From assembly GCA_028551475.1 (NCBI GenBank), contig CM052355.1:13351543-13415542 (forward strand): a stretch of DNA of 64,000 nucleotides, given 5' to 3'. Both the position numbers and the translations under genes were made by a program. Source of the DNA: Casuarina equisetifolia. Its lineage: Eukaryota; Streptophyta; Magnoliopsida; Fagales; Casuarinaceae. Numbering within the stretch: position 1 is the first letter of the stretch; each line of letters opens with the position of its first letter. This document shows, piece by piece, positions 23,041-34,300 of this stretch. The notes under the pieces were generated by a model. The model had not been told where the DNA came from. It was given only the letters and a program-made list of their open reading frames with translations, and did no database searches.

Positions 23041-24384
23041 TGTGAAAATTGAGAACATGTGCTGTGCTTGTGAATGGACCCTCTAATCTGCAAATACATG
23101 TGTGGGTTGATACGAGGAATGATCCTGTACCGCCATGACTGAAGCCCCCACGCCTAACGGGAACTGCAGGTTGAGTCCTGCCAGAGGTATTTTGGTGACA
23201 CTAGCCCATGTACACGGTAGAATTTGGATACTGGTACCTGGGATGTATCAGAAGGTCGTACGCTACCATGTAGGCGATCAAATTCCTTGATGGTGATGGG
23301 CTGGCTTGTGGTATCATCAGCCATGTGAAGGGAAGAAATTGGACGTTGACGGCCACTCATTCGAGTTTGCCAAATGGATTCATCACGGGATCATGGAAGT
23401 TTTCAACGTAGATGGGCCCCAACAAATGGTTAATCAACCAGTATATGCTAATTACATTTTCAATAAAGCATTGCCTCACTGATTAAAACAAAGAGTATAA
23501 AAACTTTGTATAGTTCAGCAGTATATTCCACTCGTGAGTACCTGTCTTTTTAGTGATTAAAAGATTCAATTAATCAAATCATCAACATTAATCAAGTCGT
23601 CTCGACATGCAATAGGATCTGTGAGATTTCATGATGTGCCCTGTAAAATTGACCCTGAAACAAAGACAAAGGTTTCTCCCACATTCTCACTGGGAATCGA
23701 CGATGGGGGAGGGGGGGGATTTGGCCTTTGGGTGGAGCTTCGGATTCCCAGAAACGTTCAGAATAGTATACAATATAGTTGGAGTTGGATTTTTCGTGTC
23801 CTTTGCACACGAAAATCAAATATCATTTTCTAGGACAGCTTGCATTTGTGTAGCCGCTTAGTCACCCTCTACGCCTTACTAATGGACACATTAGAGAACT
23901 CTTCAGCAATTAAAAAACATGATACACTTCCGAGGGATTTATCTTCCTTCCAAAATTCCTTCGGTGTCGGCAATAAATATGGTCATCATAGCATATAAGA
24001 CGCTTGCCCTGGTGTCCTTTTCTGCTTATTAAGAGACAACTCTCATTAGGGTCAATAGGACAAGACCATTTCTTGGGAGAGCTACAAATGTCTTTATTTA
24101 AGTTGAGTTCGAGCCAAGACAAACAATTTAGAATTGCACGTTGAATAGTTAAGTTGTGCGCAATTTTCAGGTCTGGAGGTTTGCTGTCCCTTGGGTTTGA
24201 CGGACAACAATTTCACAAGAAAAAAAAGAAAAAAAAAGAAAAGAATAGAAGAAGTAGAGATCTATGGCTTTTAACCTTTATCACACACCATTTTATAGTT
24301 TAAAACTTATTAAAATAGTTTCTTACGAAATGCTTCATTAGGAGAAATTACCTCTATAAATTTGTGGTTAGGATTGAAGGCTTG
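23041..24384. other. Intergenic, only unassigned short frames
   Basis: Less AT-rich than its surroundings. Minus-strand frames at 23154-23360, 23592-23819 and 23910-24122 (60-75 aa) have protein-like composition but no motif I recognise and no matching exons around them. They could be worn gene or transposon pieces. Confidence 0.35.
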
Positions 24385-25577
24385 TATAAAAGCAGTAAGA
24401 AATATTCAGAAAAATAATTGTGCTATCCAACCAACTATAGTGGATCTACAAAAGTGTGATGGCCAATCATTATCTTAATGCCACTACTTTTAGATATTAA
24501 ATTTCACCCTCTTCATTCATAACCATATCAATGTATTACAAGCTCAAGAATCAACAATACTTAGTTATCACAAAAGAAAGATAATATGAAATAAAATAAT
24601 GACACCGATGGCATCACATAAGAATATTCTTCAAAATATATTTTGGATGATAAGTTAGTAAGGTGAAATTGGATTAGTCAGAGCAATCTTGTAAAGCGAA
24701 TGTAACTCTTTATCAATTTCAAAGATTGAAGTCTTGATAAATAAACCATTCAAATAGGTGTGTTTAGCATCTAACTAAAAAAGGTCAGAATTAATCTTAT
24801 TGATTTTACAACTATGCACTAACATTGTCCTAGAGTGGCCTATTAATTTTTGCTCTTCTTATCAAAATCATTAAAATTAAATATGTTAAATAGAACATAA
24901 TGTTAATATAACATTTTTATTATTATTCATAAAAAAAATAACTTTTTTATTGCATTCAATTGTGATTGGGTTCCTATCTCTTTCTACTGCAATAATTGGC
25001 TCCAGGAAGACTTGGGTTGCTAATGACATCCTTTGTTGAAGAAATAGTGGAAACATCAAAGGGTTATGATTGTTAATTTCAAAATAATTTTTTTAAAAAG
25101 AAAAAAGAAAAGAAAAGAATGATGATTGTGTCTAGGTGCTAATCAACATCACACAGCTAGCTACGTCCCAATGACTTCAATCATCCAGCCCCTTCAATAA
25201 ACGTATTATCTTCATCTATGACGTGTTAAAGAAAATAAAGATTGAAAATCTCAATGATCCCAAACCCTATTCATTGGAAAAAGAAAAAAGGCAAAGAAAG
25301 ACTTGGATTATCTACTATGCAAAATAGTAAGAAGTAGAATGAGTCAAGACGAATAAAAGAAGTACTAAAAGCAATTATTATGCCAAATGCATACAGGATG
25401 AATAAAAAATAGGAGACACACCTTTGGTGCTTGTAAATTCTCTCCAAGTCAAGAGACGTTAATGATCTCCCTATCTAAAGTGTCAAACGTGTTTCTTGAA
25501 AGCTTCTCACTGCTATATATAGTTAAACTACTTTCTTGTCTAACAGTTTAAGAAAAAGCTATAGTTGGGAACAAACA
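24385..25577 (+). promoter_or_regulatory. Upstream region of the intact subtilase gene, duplicated
   Basis: About 1.2 kb shared with the region from 40812 on, before the subtilase pseudogene. Common landmarks are 'taattgtgctatccaacc', 'ttttggatgataag', 'tgctcttcttatcaaaatc' and 'atgacgtgttaaagaaaat'. The likely TATA box is at 25514-25521. This region was therefore copied together with the gene. Confidence 0.7.
25514..25521 (+). promoter_or_regulatory. TATA box of the subtilase gene
   Basis: TATATATA, 57 bp before the ATG at 25578, in the context CACTGCTATATATAGTTAAA. The pseudogene has the same context with TATATA at 43215-43220. Confidence 0.65.
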
Positions 25578-27851
25578 ATGAGTTTTGTTAATGGGATTTT
25601 TGGTCCCTACCTCTTCTTTCTTTCATGGTCTTGGTTAACTATCAATCTTTCATCAATTTCAGTGAACAGGTCCACTTATATCATCCATATGAACAAGTCG
25701 CTTATGCCCAAAGCATTTCATAGCCACCAAAAATGGTACTCATCCACCATTGACTCCCTTAAAGTTACGGACCCATATTCCAACAGTGATCAATCTTCAC
25801 CATCTCTTATATATATATATGAGAATGCTCTCCCTGGCTTTAGTGCCCTTTTATCTCTGGATGAATTAGAAGTTCTAAAGAAGTCTCCAGGGTTCATCTT
25901 CGCTTATCCTGATAGTATGTCCATGCTTGATACTACCCATACTCCCAAGTTTCTCTCCCTTAGCCCTTCTACTGGTTTGTTGCATGTTTCGAACTTAGGC
26001 AAAGATATGATCATCGGCGTCATAGATTCCGGTGCATGGCCTGAAAGCCCTTGCTTCAACGAAGATGGGATAGCTGCTAAACTACCAACCAAGTGGAAAG
26101 GGTCTTGTGAGGGCGGACAAGACTTTAACTCCTCCATGTGTAATGCAAAGCTTATAGGAGCTACATACTTCAATGAGGGTCTGAAACGTGAAATGAAGGG
26201 TTCGATGCTTGTCGTTGATTCAGCTAGGGATGATTCTGGGCATGGAACTGCAGTTTCTGCCATAGCTGCAGGGAATTATGTAAAAGGAGCATCTTTCTTT
26301 GGCTATGCTAAAGGAACGGCCAAAGGTGTTGCACCCCATGCTAGGGTGGCTGCTTACAAGGTAGCTTGGAGTCAGATAAATTTTGCCTCCGATGTTATTG
26401 CTGCTATAGACCGGGCAATAGCAGATGGTGTCGACGTGATTTGTCTCTCCTTTGGGTTCCCGGATTTGGTTCTTTTTGAGGACCCCATAGCAGTAGCATC
26501 ATTTGCTGCTATGGAGAAGGGAATCGTGGTTTCAACTTCTGCTGGAAATTTAGGCCCACACTATATGACCGTCCAGAATGGGTTCCCTTGGGTCTTGACA
26601 GTTGCGGCAGGTTCCATTGATAGACGAATTGGTGGAACTTTGATTACGGGAAATGGGCTAAAAGTTACTGGTTGGTCCATTTTTTCAGGCACTGTGTTAC
26701 ACGACATGCCCTTACTGTATAACGAGACATTTTCAACATGTGAGTTGCCTGCATTATTATCTAAAGCCCCGTATGGCATCATCATCTGCGATATTGGGGA
26801 TGTCTACCTCCAAATTAGATCTCTTCTCACCGTTAAGCCGTCTGCAGCCATTCTAACATCTGAAGACCCCCATATACTAGAGTTTTTAAATGTTTCTCAT
26901 CCTTATCTTGTACTTAGGCCAGAGGATGCGCACTCTGTTATCACATATGCAACAAGTGTTGATAATCCCTCTGCCAGCATGAGGTTCCAAGAGACCTTTA
27001 TCGGGGTGAAGCCTGCACCAATTGTGGCTCATTATTCTTCAAGAGGTCCATCAAAGAATTTTCTAAACATTTTGAAGCCAGATATCTTGGCACCTGGAAG
27101 CCTAGTTATGGCAGCTTCAACTCCAAGTACCATTGTAGCCGAGACAGAGTCAACTTTGTCCGCAAATGGTTATAGTTTAGCCTCGGGGACCTCCTTTGCT
27201 TGTCCTCATGTTGCTGGTACAGCGGCTCTTCTGAAAAGTGCACATCCAGAATGGAGTGCAGCCGCTGTTAAATCTGCCATTATAACCACTTCGTACATTT
27301 TGGATAACACTTTACACCCCATACAGGAGTACAACTTGCATCTTCAAATCGCTTCACCTCTAGCCATGGGAGCTGGTCACATTGATCCTAATAAGGCACT
27401 AGACCCTGGTTTGGTATATGACGCAGCCCCACAGGATTATGTGAATCTCTTATGCTCTGTCAAATCCTACCGGACACGCCTAAAGGTGATTACAAGATCG
27501 GAAAATTATGGATGTTGGAAACCATCTTTTGATCTTAATTGTCCATCGATTGTCATTTACAGTAAGAAAACAACAGTGAATACAACGAAAGTTGAGAGGA
27601 CTGTAACCAATGTTGGTGAAGGCCCCACAACTTACAGCGTCACAGTGATAGAACCAAGGGGTTACGAGGTTAAGGTTATGCCGAAGACACTAGTGTTTGG
27701 AAGGAAGTACGAAAAGCAAACTTACACTGTGACTGTATCAACTAAAAAGACTGTCATTGGGATTTCGTCTGGACAGCTTGTTTGGGCTGAAGAAAATGGA
27801 AAACATTTGGTTAGGAGCCCGATTGTCATTTATGAAGAGAATTTCAATTGA
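25578..27851 (+). CDS. SBT1.9: Secreted plant subtilase (SBT1 group, S8 family)
   Basis: Intronless gene for 757 aa, a normal length for plant subtilases. The ATG at 25578 is chosen because it lines up with the only possible start of the paralogue at 43278; the open frame merely extends upstream without ATG. Residues 1-28 form a signal peptide (FLSWSWLTINLSS). The I9 propeptide runs about 32-120 (STYIIHMNK, GFSALLSLDELEVL). Catalytic Asp150 lies in VIDSGAWPES (DTGVWPES is usual), His222 in SGHGTAVS, oxyanion Asn324 in SAGN, and Ser539 in ASGTSFACPHVAG. A PA-type insert lies about 360-470 and the fn3-like tail at 655-750 (VERTVTNVGEGPTTYSV). It should act in the cell wall or apoplast on peptides or proteins. 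The SBT1.9-like label is from memory; the exact substrate is unknown. Confidence 0.93.
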   Translation: MSFVNGIFGPYLFFLSWSWLTINLSSISVNRSTYIIHMNKSLMPKAFHSHQKWYSSTIDSLKVTDPYSNSDQSSPSLIYIYENALPGFSALLSLDELEVLKKSPGFIFAYPDSMSMLDTTHTPKFLSLSPSTGLLHVSNLGKDMIIGVIDSGAWPESPCFNEDGIAAKLPTKWKGSCEGGQDFNSSMCNAKLIGATYFNEGLKREMKGSMLVVDSARDDSGHGTAVSAIAAGNYVKGASFFGYAKGTAKGVAPHARVAAYKVAWSQINFASDVIAAIDRAIADGVDVICLSFGFPDLVLFEDPIAVASFAAMEKGIVVSTSAGNLGPHYMTVQNGFPWVLTVAAGSIDRRIGGTLITGNGLKVTGWSIFSGTVLHDMPLLYNETFSTCELPALLSKAPYGIIICDIGDVYLQIRSLLTVKPSAAILTSEDPHILEFLNVSHPYLVLRPEDAHSVITYATSVDNPSASMRFQETFIGVKPAPIVAHYSSRGPSKNFLNILKPDILAPGSLVMAASTPSTIVAETESTLSANGYSLASGTSFACPHVAGTAALLKSAHPEWSAAAVKSAIITTSYILDNTLHPIQEYNLHLQIASPLAMGAGHIDPNKALDPGLVYDAAPQDYVNLLCSVKSYRTRLKVITRSENYGCWKPSFDLNCPSIVIYSKKTTVNTTKVERTVTNVGEGPTTYSVTVIEPRGYEVKVMPKTLVFGRKYEKQTYTVTVSTKKTVIGISSGQLVWAEENGKHLVRSPIVIYEENFN

Positions 27852-28519
27852 CCATATGGGTTGTAGTTCTTGTCCATCTAAATATAGTAAGAGTGGCCCT
27901 TATGACTTCAACCATGTACTCTTCCATACCATAGTTACACTGAACACTAACAGCAGCTTGGTGATGAAAACCAAATATATTCTTGCAGGCAGTGGTGGCT
28001 TTGCCTCGCTAGCTTTCGTATTTCTATTATTTCACAAGAAATCGAAGTTCTTCCATACCATCTCAAACTTTGGAGAACTTGAAATAAAGTTCAACTACCA
28101 CACACAAACAACAGCTACATCAAGAACAAAATCTGTTGGTTTGTTTTCAAAAATTCAAATCTCATATTTACACACTTTTCTCAATCGTGAATCAAAAATT
28201 AATACAACAAAGAAAGGAATTATTTATTTCTGGTTTGTAACGTAATCCAGTTGTAATATATGCCTTACTATGATGAGATGATGCTGGCTAATATCCTACT
28301 CTCATTAGGACATTTTCTTCTTCAGCTACAGTAGCAAGTTCTACTTTCTCAGACAAGCTTATTTTCATCCTTAAGGATTTTGTTTTCATGTTCAAACTTT
28401 TCGTGTTTTGCTTTTAAGTAGATATATTTCGTGCTTAGTTTTCTTAAAATAGATAATACTTCGAGAAATTTTGAACTCATTGAAGTATAACTTTTATTTT
28501 GTTAAGAATCACTTACCTC
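27852..28519. other. 3' flank of the subtilase gene
   Basis: The first 60 bases after the stop resemble those after the pseudogene ('tgagagt' and 'ccatgtact' landmarks), so the duplication reached into the 3' flank. The frame at 27757-28245 is a shadow that begins inside the subtilase gene. Nothing else is assigned. Confidence 0.5.
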
Positions 28520-28740
28520 ACAGTATTCTTCCTCTTCGGTGGCCATCAAACATAGGTTAGCCACTTTTCATTTTCCTCTTGAGATGAAAAATTTGTATCA
28601 TCCCATGCCGTAACCGTGTCCTTCTTGACTCCACGTTCAGCTTTTGATCTTTTCTTTTCAAGGTAGGATAGCTTTCTGCTCTCAAAGCAAAGGTCATTTC
28701 TAGATCCTGATCTCTGTTAGACTGATTTCAGAAAACATCG
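28520..28740 (-). mobile_element. Fragment of a Copia-type gag
   Basis: Minus-strand translation reads YLEKKRSKAERGVKKD, then TAWDDTNFSSQEENEK and LMATEEEEYCEV. This resembles the acidic stretch (WDDSDSSSSEEE, LMA) in the gag of plant Copia elements of the SIRE type. It is a broken fossil with a few breaks. The LTR-like text further right (about 28980-29560, 'acgtggttgggcccagac') may belong to the same element, but ends cannot be fixed. Confidence 0.45.
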
Positions 28741-31063
28741 TTACAACAAGGATGGCAGTTTCTTTTTTGTTCAAATATGTGTTTTTGACTTTTTTTTTTG
28801 GGAAAAAAGGAGACGGTTTACCGTTTATTTATTTATGTACAATCCCTAGACTTAGACAAAATCCAAGTGTTGGCGAAAATACAAATGCAGGGCATCAACC
28901 TTACTTTTAAAAGAAAGGGTGCAGTTCCCGTGTAGTTACTGTGCAACCTCCGTTTGAAGCTAAAATTTGAGTGCAAACGAACTTGTAATGCTTGGAAGGG
29001 TTAGCAAATATAAAGAAAAGGTTAAGAAACCAATAAACAACCAAATGACACCAAATATTTAAAAATATTTACGTGGTTGGGCCCAGACTTGCTTACATCC
29101 ACGGAAAAAGCAGGGAGAATAAGCTTTGTTGCTGTGCAGGGGACTTTACAAGGTTATTACAACAATCCTACCATTCTTCACAGTACACCTCTTTAAATCT
29201 ACAAGAGGTGTATTTCAGTGTTCAACAACAAGCTTAACAGAATTCATCTTTTTCTCCAGCTTCCAGAACGATTTGTACAACTACTGCATTGTTGTGTTCA
29301 CAGCTTCTGCAGAAAATTCTCTCTTACTGGTTTTCTCCCAGTTTCTGATGTGTTCTGCTTCCAAACGCACGAAACCTTTTTGCTACCATCATCTTAGTCA
29401 AGTATGAGGTGGGCTCGAAATTAGCGGTGGAAGCTGAGTGAAAAACACGTGGTACAATGAAACAGTAACCTGCCTCACAGCTCATGAAGCAGCTTACTGC
29501 TTGGACAAGGTGACTTTAGCCAAGCTACTGTACCACCTGCTTACTGTCTATCATTCATTTAGACCATCAAAAACTTTGTAAATACCCCAGATTATGAGTC
29601 ATAGCACAACAATAATTGTAAACACCCCAAATTATGAGTTATAACATAACAATCTCCTTCTCTAGATGCCACCATTCGGACTTGTCTCCTTCTTACCTCC
29701 TTCACAATATAGCAAATTCGCTATCTAAGTCTGCAATAAGTTCATCATTATCAAATAGCTATAACTTTTTTTTTCTTTTCTCTTTTTGGTTTCAAGTCCT
29801 CCCTTCCCTTTTATTTCCTCAATTTGTGAACATCATAAGTTTTTATTCATCAAAGAAACTCATCAATAGACAAGGTATCAAGATCCTTAGCTCTTATGTT
29901 AAAAGGTTTATTATCTAACTTAAAAAGTAAACTTAAAAGTTAGGAAAACACATTATCATACAAACAATGATTTCAATATATTTCTCAGTAATGTGAAAGT
30001 CATATCCAACATTTTAAGACATCCCCTCACCATGATTGTTAAATATTGAACCTTTATGGTGCTGCAATTACATGGGCAATTCTTATACTCAATAAATGGG
30101 AGTTCATGGAGGTACTAAGAAGAATCTTGTGCACTAATACCATGTTAAGAAGCTTATTATTCAATTCAAAAATTGATTTAAGAGTTAATGAAACCTATTA
30201 TCATATAAACTTAAATCATAATGTATACCTTTACAATGTAGGGCTATGAGTCTACATCTTAACATCTAAAATAATAAAGCTTGTTTCTTATTCTACCAAT
30301 ATATATATATATATAAGGTCCTTATGCAACCTAAAAAAAGGGAAAGGGTAAATTTTTCTTCTTTGTTTTTAATAATTTGCTTCCTAATTCCTAACACTTA
30401 AGGTTAAATATATTACTTAAAATGAATCAATTCTCTAAATACCAAGTGAACAATCACAAGATAAACACACAATATAGAGATAGGAATCACAATGGCCAAA
30501 TGAATATTGCTATGAACCACAATGCACTATATTATATATATGTTGTGTTTGTAATGAAATATTTAGCTCTTGAAATCAAACCGTGAATGTTAAAATTATT
30601 TAGCCCTATATCCAATTACCAGTTTAGAAACACAAAAAAACAAACAACACATAAAAGACATCCAATTTAAGTGATCAGGCCTACCTCGCCTAATCCATCC
30701 CTTTTAACAAACAGTTAAGAACGGTCCCTTTTTTTCTTCTAAAATAAGAAAAACGGCAAGCACTCCCTCAAATTGCCGAATCAGTACGACCACAATGGGT
30801 TATATTCACAGTTTCACAATTCCTCCAGAAAAAAAATACAATCATCAAGGCACATGGAGGATAATAGCCTAAAACCACCAAATGGTACGAGTGTTCTCAG
30901 TAGAGGGTTTCAAGCAAAGCTACCAATTTTCGAGAATAATACAATAAAACACTAATCAGTAGTCCTATTCCCATAAATGACATATAATGAGCACGATAAT
31001 CACAATATCTATAAACGCCTTATATAGATCAAAGTGAATCAGATAATCAAAGTCACTGAGCTT
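28741..31063. other. Intergenic, AT-rich, no gene seen
   Basis: Contains possible LTR-like remains (28980-29560), a short TA repeat (about 30299-30315) and many worn pieces. Plus frames at 29126-29407, 29634-29918, 30046-30249 and 30773-30955 have no recognisable motif and low-complexity composition. Confidence 0.4.
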
Positions 31064-31330
31064 TTACTTCTTTATAGCTCGTTCATTCCTCACTTTTCTG
31101 AGCTTCTTTCTTCTACTTTTATCACATCCCACAACGCGCGAAGATGTCGCGAAGATATCTCGACTGTTGCTCATAAACTTCCTGCTAATGACTGTTTTAA
31201 TTGCTGGCAGAATGAGGCTAAGGAGAGAGAGAATAAGTAGAGCAGCAGATTGATTGAGTTTTTGTCGAACAACTTTCTGATTCTCCTTCTGGAAACCTTT
31301 CCTGCATGACACCATTTCTCTTTTATTCAT
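31064..31330 (-). CDS. Possible small protein with one membrane segment
   Basis: Open frame of 88 aa with an ATG (MNKREMVSCRKGFQKENQ). The middle has one hydrophobic stretch (SAALLILSLLSLILPAIKTV, about residues 27-46) between basic flanks and a very basic C-terminus (DKSRRKKLRKVRNERAIKK). Local DNA is richer in CpG than its surroundings, as with a host gene exon. I recognise no family. It could be a small membrane protein, one exon of a larger gene, or chance. Confidence 0.3.
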   Translation of the reverse strand: MNKREMVSCRKGFQKENQKVVRQKLNQSAALLILSLLSLILPAIKTVISRKFMSNSRDIFATSSRVVGCDKSRRKKLRKVRNERAIKK

Positions 31331-34300
31331 TAAACCAAGGCGTTGGCTAGGCTCCCTAATGCAAGGACTGGACTCTCAAACGCAGCTGAATGTAGCGCAC
31401 GGGTTGGGCTCGGGCTTTGGGTTTCTCTTTTACATCAAGTATAGTTCTCAGTTATGTCTAAATTGCAATTGAAAAGATGTGATTGAATAGAAACAATATG
31501 AAAAGATGTTATTTCCAAATTCATCACAATATTACACTTTTATCTTTTTGATCTATAGGAACAGTCTATCCCTCATGACTAGTTGATTTTAAATTGCTAA
31601 CCATACTATCATTGAGTGTTAAGAGATTGCATACTTAAATCACACAATTTCAAACCAATTAACTCTATGTTGTTAAGGAATGAGAGTTTTTCATGCAAAA
31701 TTGATTGAGAACTTCCCATCCACCATTGTTGTTCATATAAGCTTATCTTCTTTCATGTCATCGGGCTTTGAAATGGTATTAATGTTACCTATAAGCATAG
31801 GCCATAAGAACCTTTTCCTAATAGGCAAATTTCACTTTTGATTACTCATTATCACTGAAACCTTTGCATCTATTAGGATTAAAAAGAGAGAATAACTTGC
31901 TCTCCAATCTACTAGTAAATGGTCCTTTAGGTAGCTATAGTCATCCTAGAGTAAGACTAATTTTTCATTTCCTACTATTTATTTTATTTGGTTTGTGACC
32001 AAAGACTTAATCTTAAGAATCTTTCTCCTTGTCTAAGTGTCATTTTCTATATGTACACCAAAATGATCAATTTTTGACAAGATAAGAGTTCGCCCATGAC
32101 GCCTATATAAACTTAGAGTTTAGTAAGTTCCATGTGCTTTGTTTGTGCAATTTTATTATAATCATCAACCTTCCAAATTCATAAACTACTTTCAACTTTA
32201 CTAGTACTTACTTTGTCCCAAGCCACTTTAGTACTATGAATCTCAATCTAGGCTTGTCCACAAAAATCTTTGCATCACTTAGTCCATCTACTTTGATATT
32301 TTACTAGGAAATATGAAAAGAGAAGCCTAATATGTTTGCATTGATAACAAGATCATCCTTATGAGTTGATCTCTTCTTGCATATGACAAAAACTTGCTAA
32401 TCTAGTGTTGTATTTTTGCAAGAATCCTCTCTACTAGGAATTTAAAATCTTGATTTTTCAATTTTATTATGACAAGGGAATTTCTAGATACTTTGTAGGA
32501 AGTTCTTGAATGGGATATCCCAAAATTATGATGAAATTATGCACCTTAAGGTTGAAGTTATGAATATAAGTATGAAGAAACAAATGTAAGTACTATTATT
32601 CTTTGGATTTGGTTGATGTTCAAACATTAATTGAAAATTTAAAGACCTACCAAATGGACTTGGATAAAACTTTTGTCTCCTCTATCAAATAGAAATAAGT
32701 TATCAACAAGGTTAAGTTGTATAATGCCCTCCTCGTATCTCTAATAATATCAAAACCTTGCTACAATTATAAAGTCAACCAAGCAACTTGATAATGCCTT
32801 TATAACAATCATAAATAAGTATAAGGAATGATTATGTTTTTAATGGTATTATCATTATTAATTACATAAGCACTTTAGACTAGTTACTTGACATCTTCAC
32901 TAAGCTAAGCCTCTAAAGGGAGGTTTTGTCACTTACCTATAAAACTTAGCATGTTTTCCTTAGAAGATATCTGAAGAGAGTTTCCACTAATTAGCATTAC
33001 TACAACAAATTGGTTGACATCTTTAAACTTATCTACCTTTCTTCAGTTTAAGGATAGGTTGCTTTTGTCAGCCAACATTTCCCCACAACCTGTTCTCTTC
33101 CCTCTACATGGAGCATGTATAGGTAGTTCTTTGTTCTTCATCTCCTACATAATCTTAGGGGTAGCTCTAAGGTATATATTTCCTTCTTTATGGTTACATC
33201 TTTACTCAAGGAGAGTTCTTCTACTCTTTCAATTATGAAAAAAAAAATGGGGAGAAACAAGCAATGGCAAGGATCTCAACACTCAAATGGGGTCACCAAC
33301 TACTTGAATCATTATAGCAAATCCTTCCTTTACTAATGGATAATACTTATCCTCTTTCAATTAGCATTTTAAGAAAAAAAGGAAAAATAAATAAAAGAAC
33401 AAAAGAAAGAAAGAAAAAGGTCTTTGTTGAATAGGCTTTGCAGTTAAAATACAAATGATGATCTAAAAGAATAAGTCTAAGCTTTCAAAAAGATGAAGAT
33501 GCAAAAGGTAAAGAGGAAGTCTTTTAAACAACCAACCTAACATAAGGACTTTAGCTCACCCACTTAAAGCTTATGGGGATTCTTGGATTGGGAAAGTGGT
33601 GCTCTAAATATATTAAATAGCCATGGACACTCTGCCTTATCTATAGAAACAATTAATTGAGTTTTGAATAACTTAGTTGCTTGCTAATGGCTCCATCTCT
33701 ATCATTGCATATGGGAATATAGAAAATGAAGAGGAAAAGGCATGACCAAAAGTATTGTGTGAAATAAGTGAATCTATCTATTTAAGGCATTCTTGATTAA
33801 AAAAATTAACTTCCTCCAAACAGAAAGAGAGTCCTTTGTATCAATTTGTGGGGAAGTTATCTTCAAATAGGTTGCTATAACACTTCTTAGGTGAAAATGA
33901 GATAATGAACAACTAAGAGCCCCCACATCATTTTAACAAAGTTTTACTATAACATTTCTCTAATGGATTGCTATAACCAGTATGTAATGATTTAATTATG
34001 AAATCATGAATAATAATTGGTTCAGTCGGTACATAGAATCTATACTTTTATGATTGGGTAGGGAAGTTTTGTCTTTAGTGTCAATCTTTAATGCTAATAT
34101 TCTAGTAGTCAAACTTTGAAAAGAAAGCACGGGTTACTAAGCTTATTGACATCTTTAGTACAAAAGTAGTAGTGGGCAAAGCAAGGATGCAGTAAGTTCA
34201 AAAGGGAAGTAAGATTTCAGAAAGTTATATGGTTTGGAAAAAGCTTGTGTAGTTTGGGAAAAAGTTTTGATTGATCAAAAAGAAGAATATACTTGAACCG

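Noticed and set aside
23154-24122. Minus frames of 68-75 aa between the LIN-like gene and the subtilase
   Set aside because: No recognised family, no convincing splice partners; kept only in the spacer description.
27757-28245. 162-aa plus frame after the subtilase
   Set aside because: It begins inside the subtilase in another frame and has no domain.
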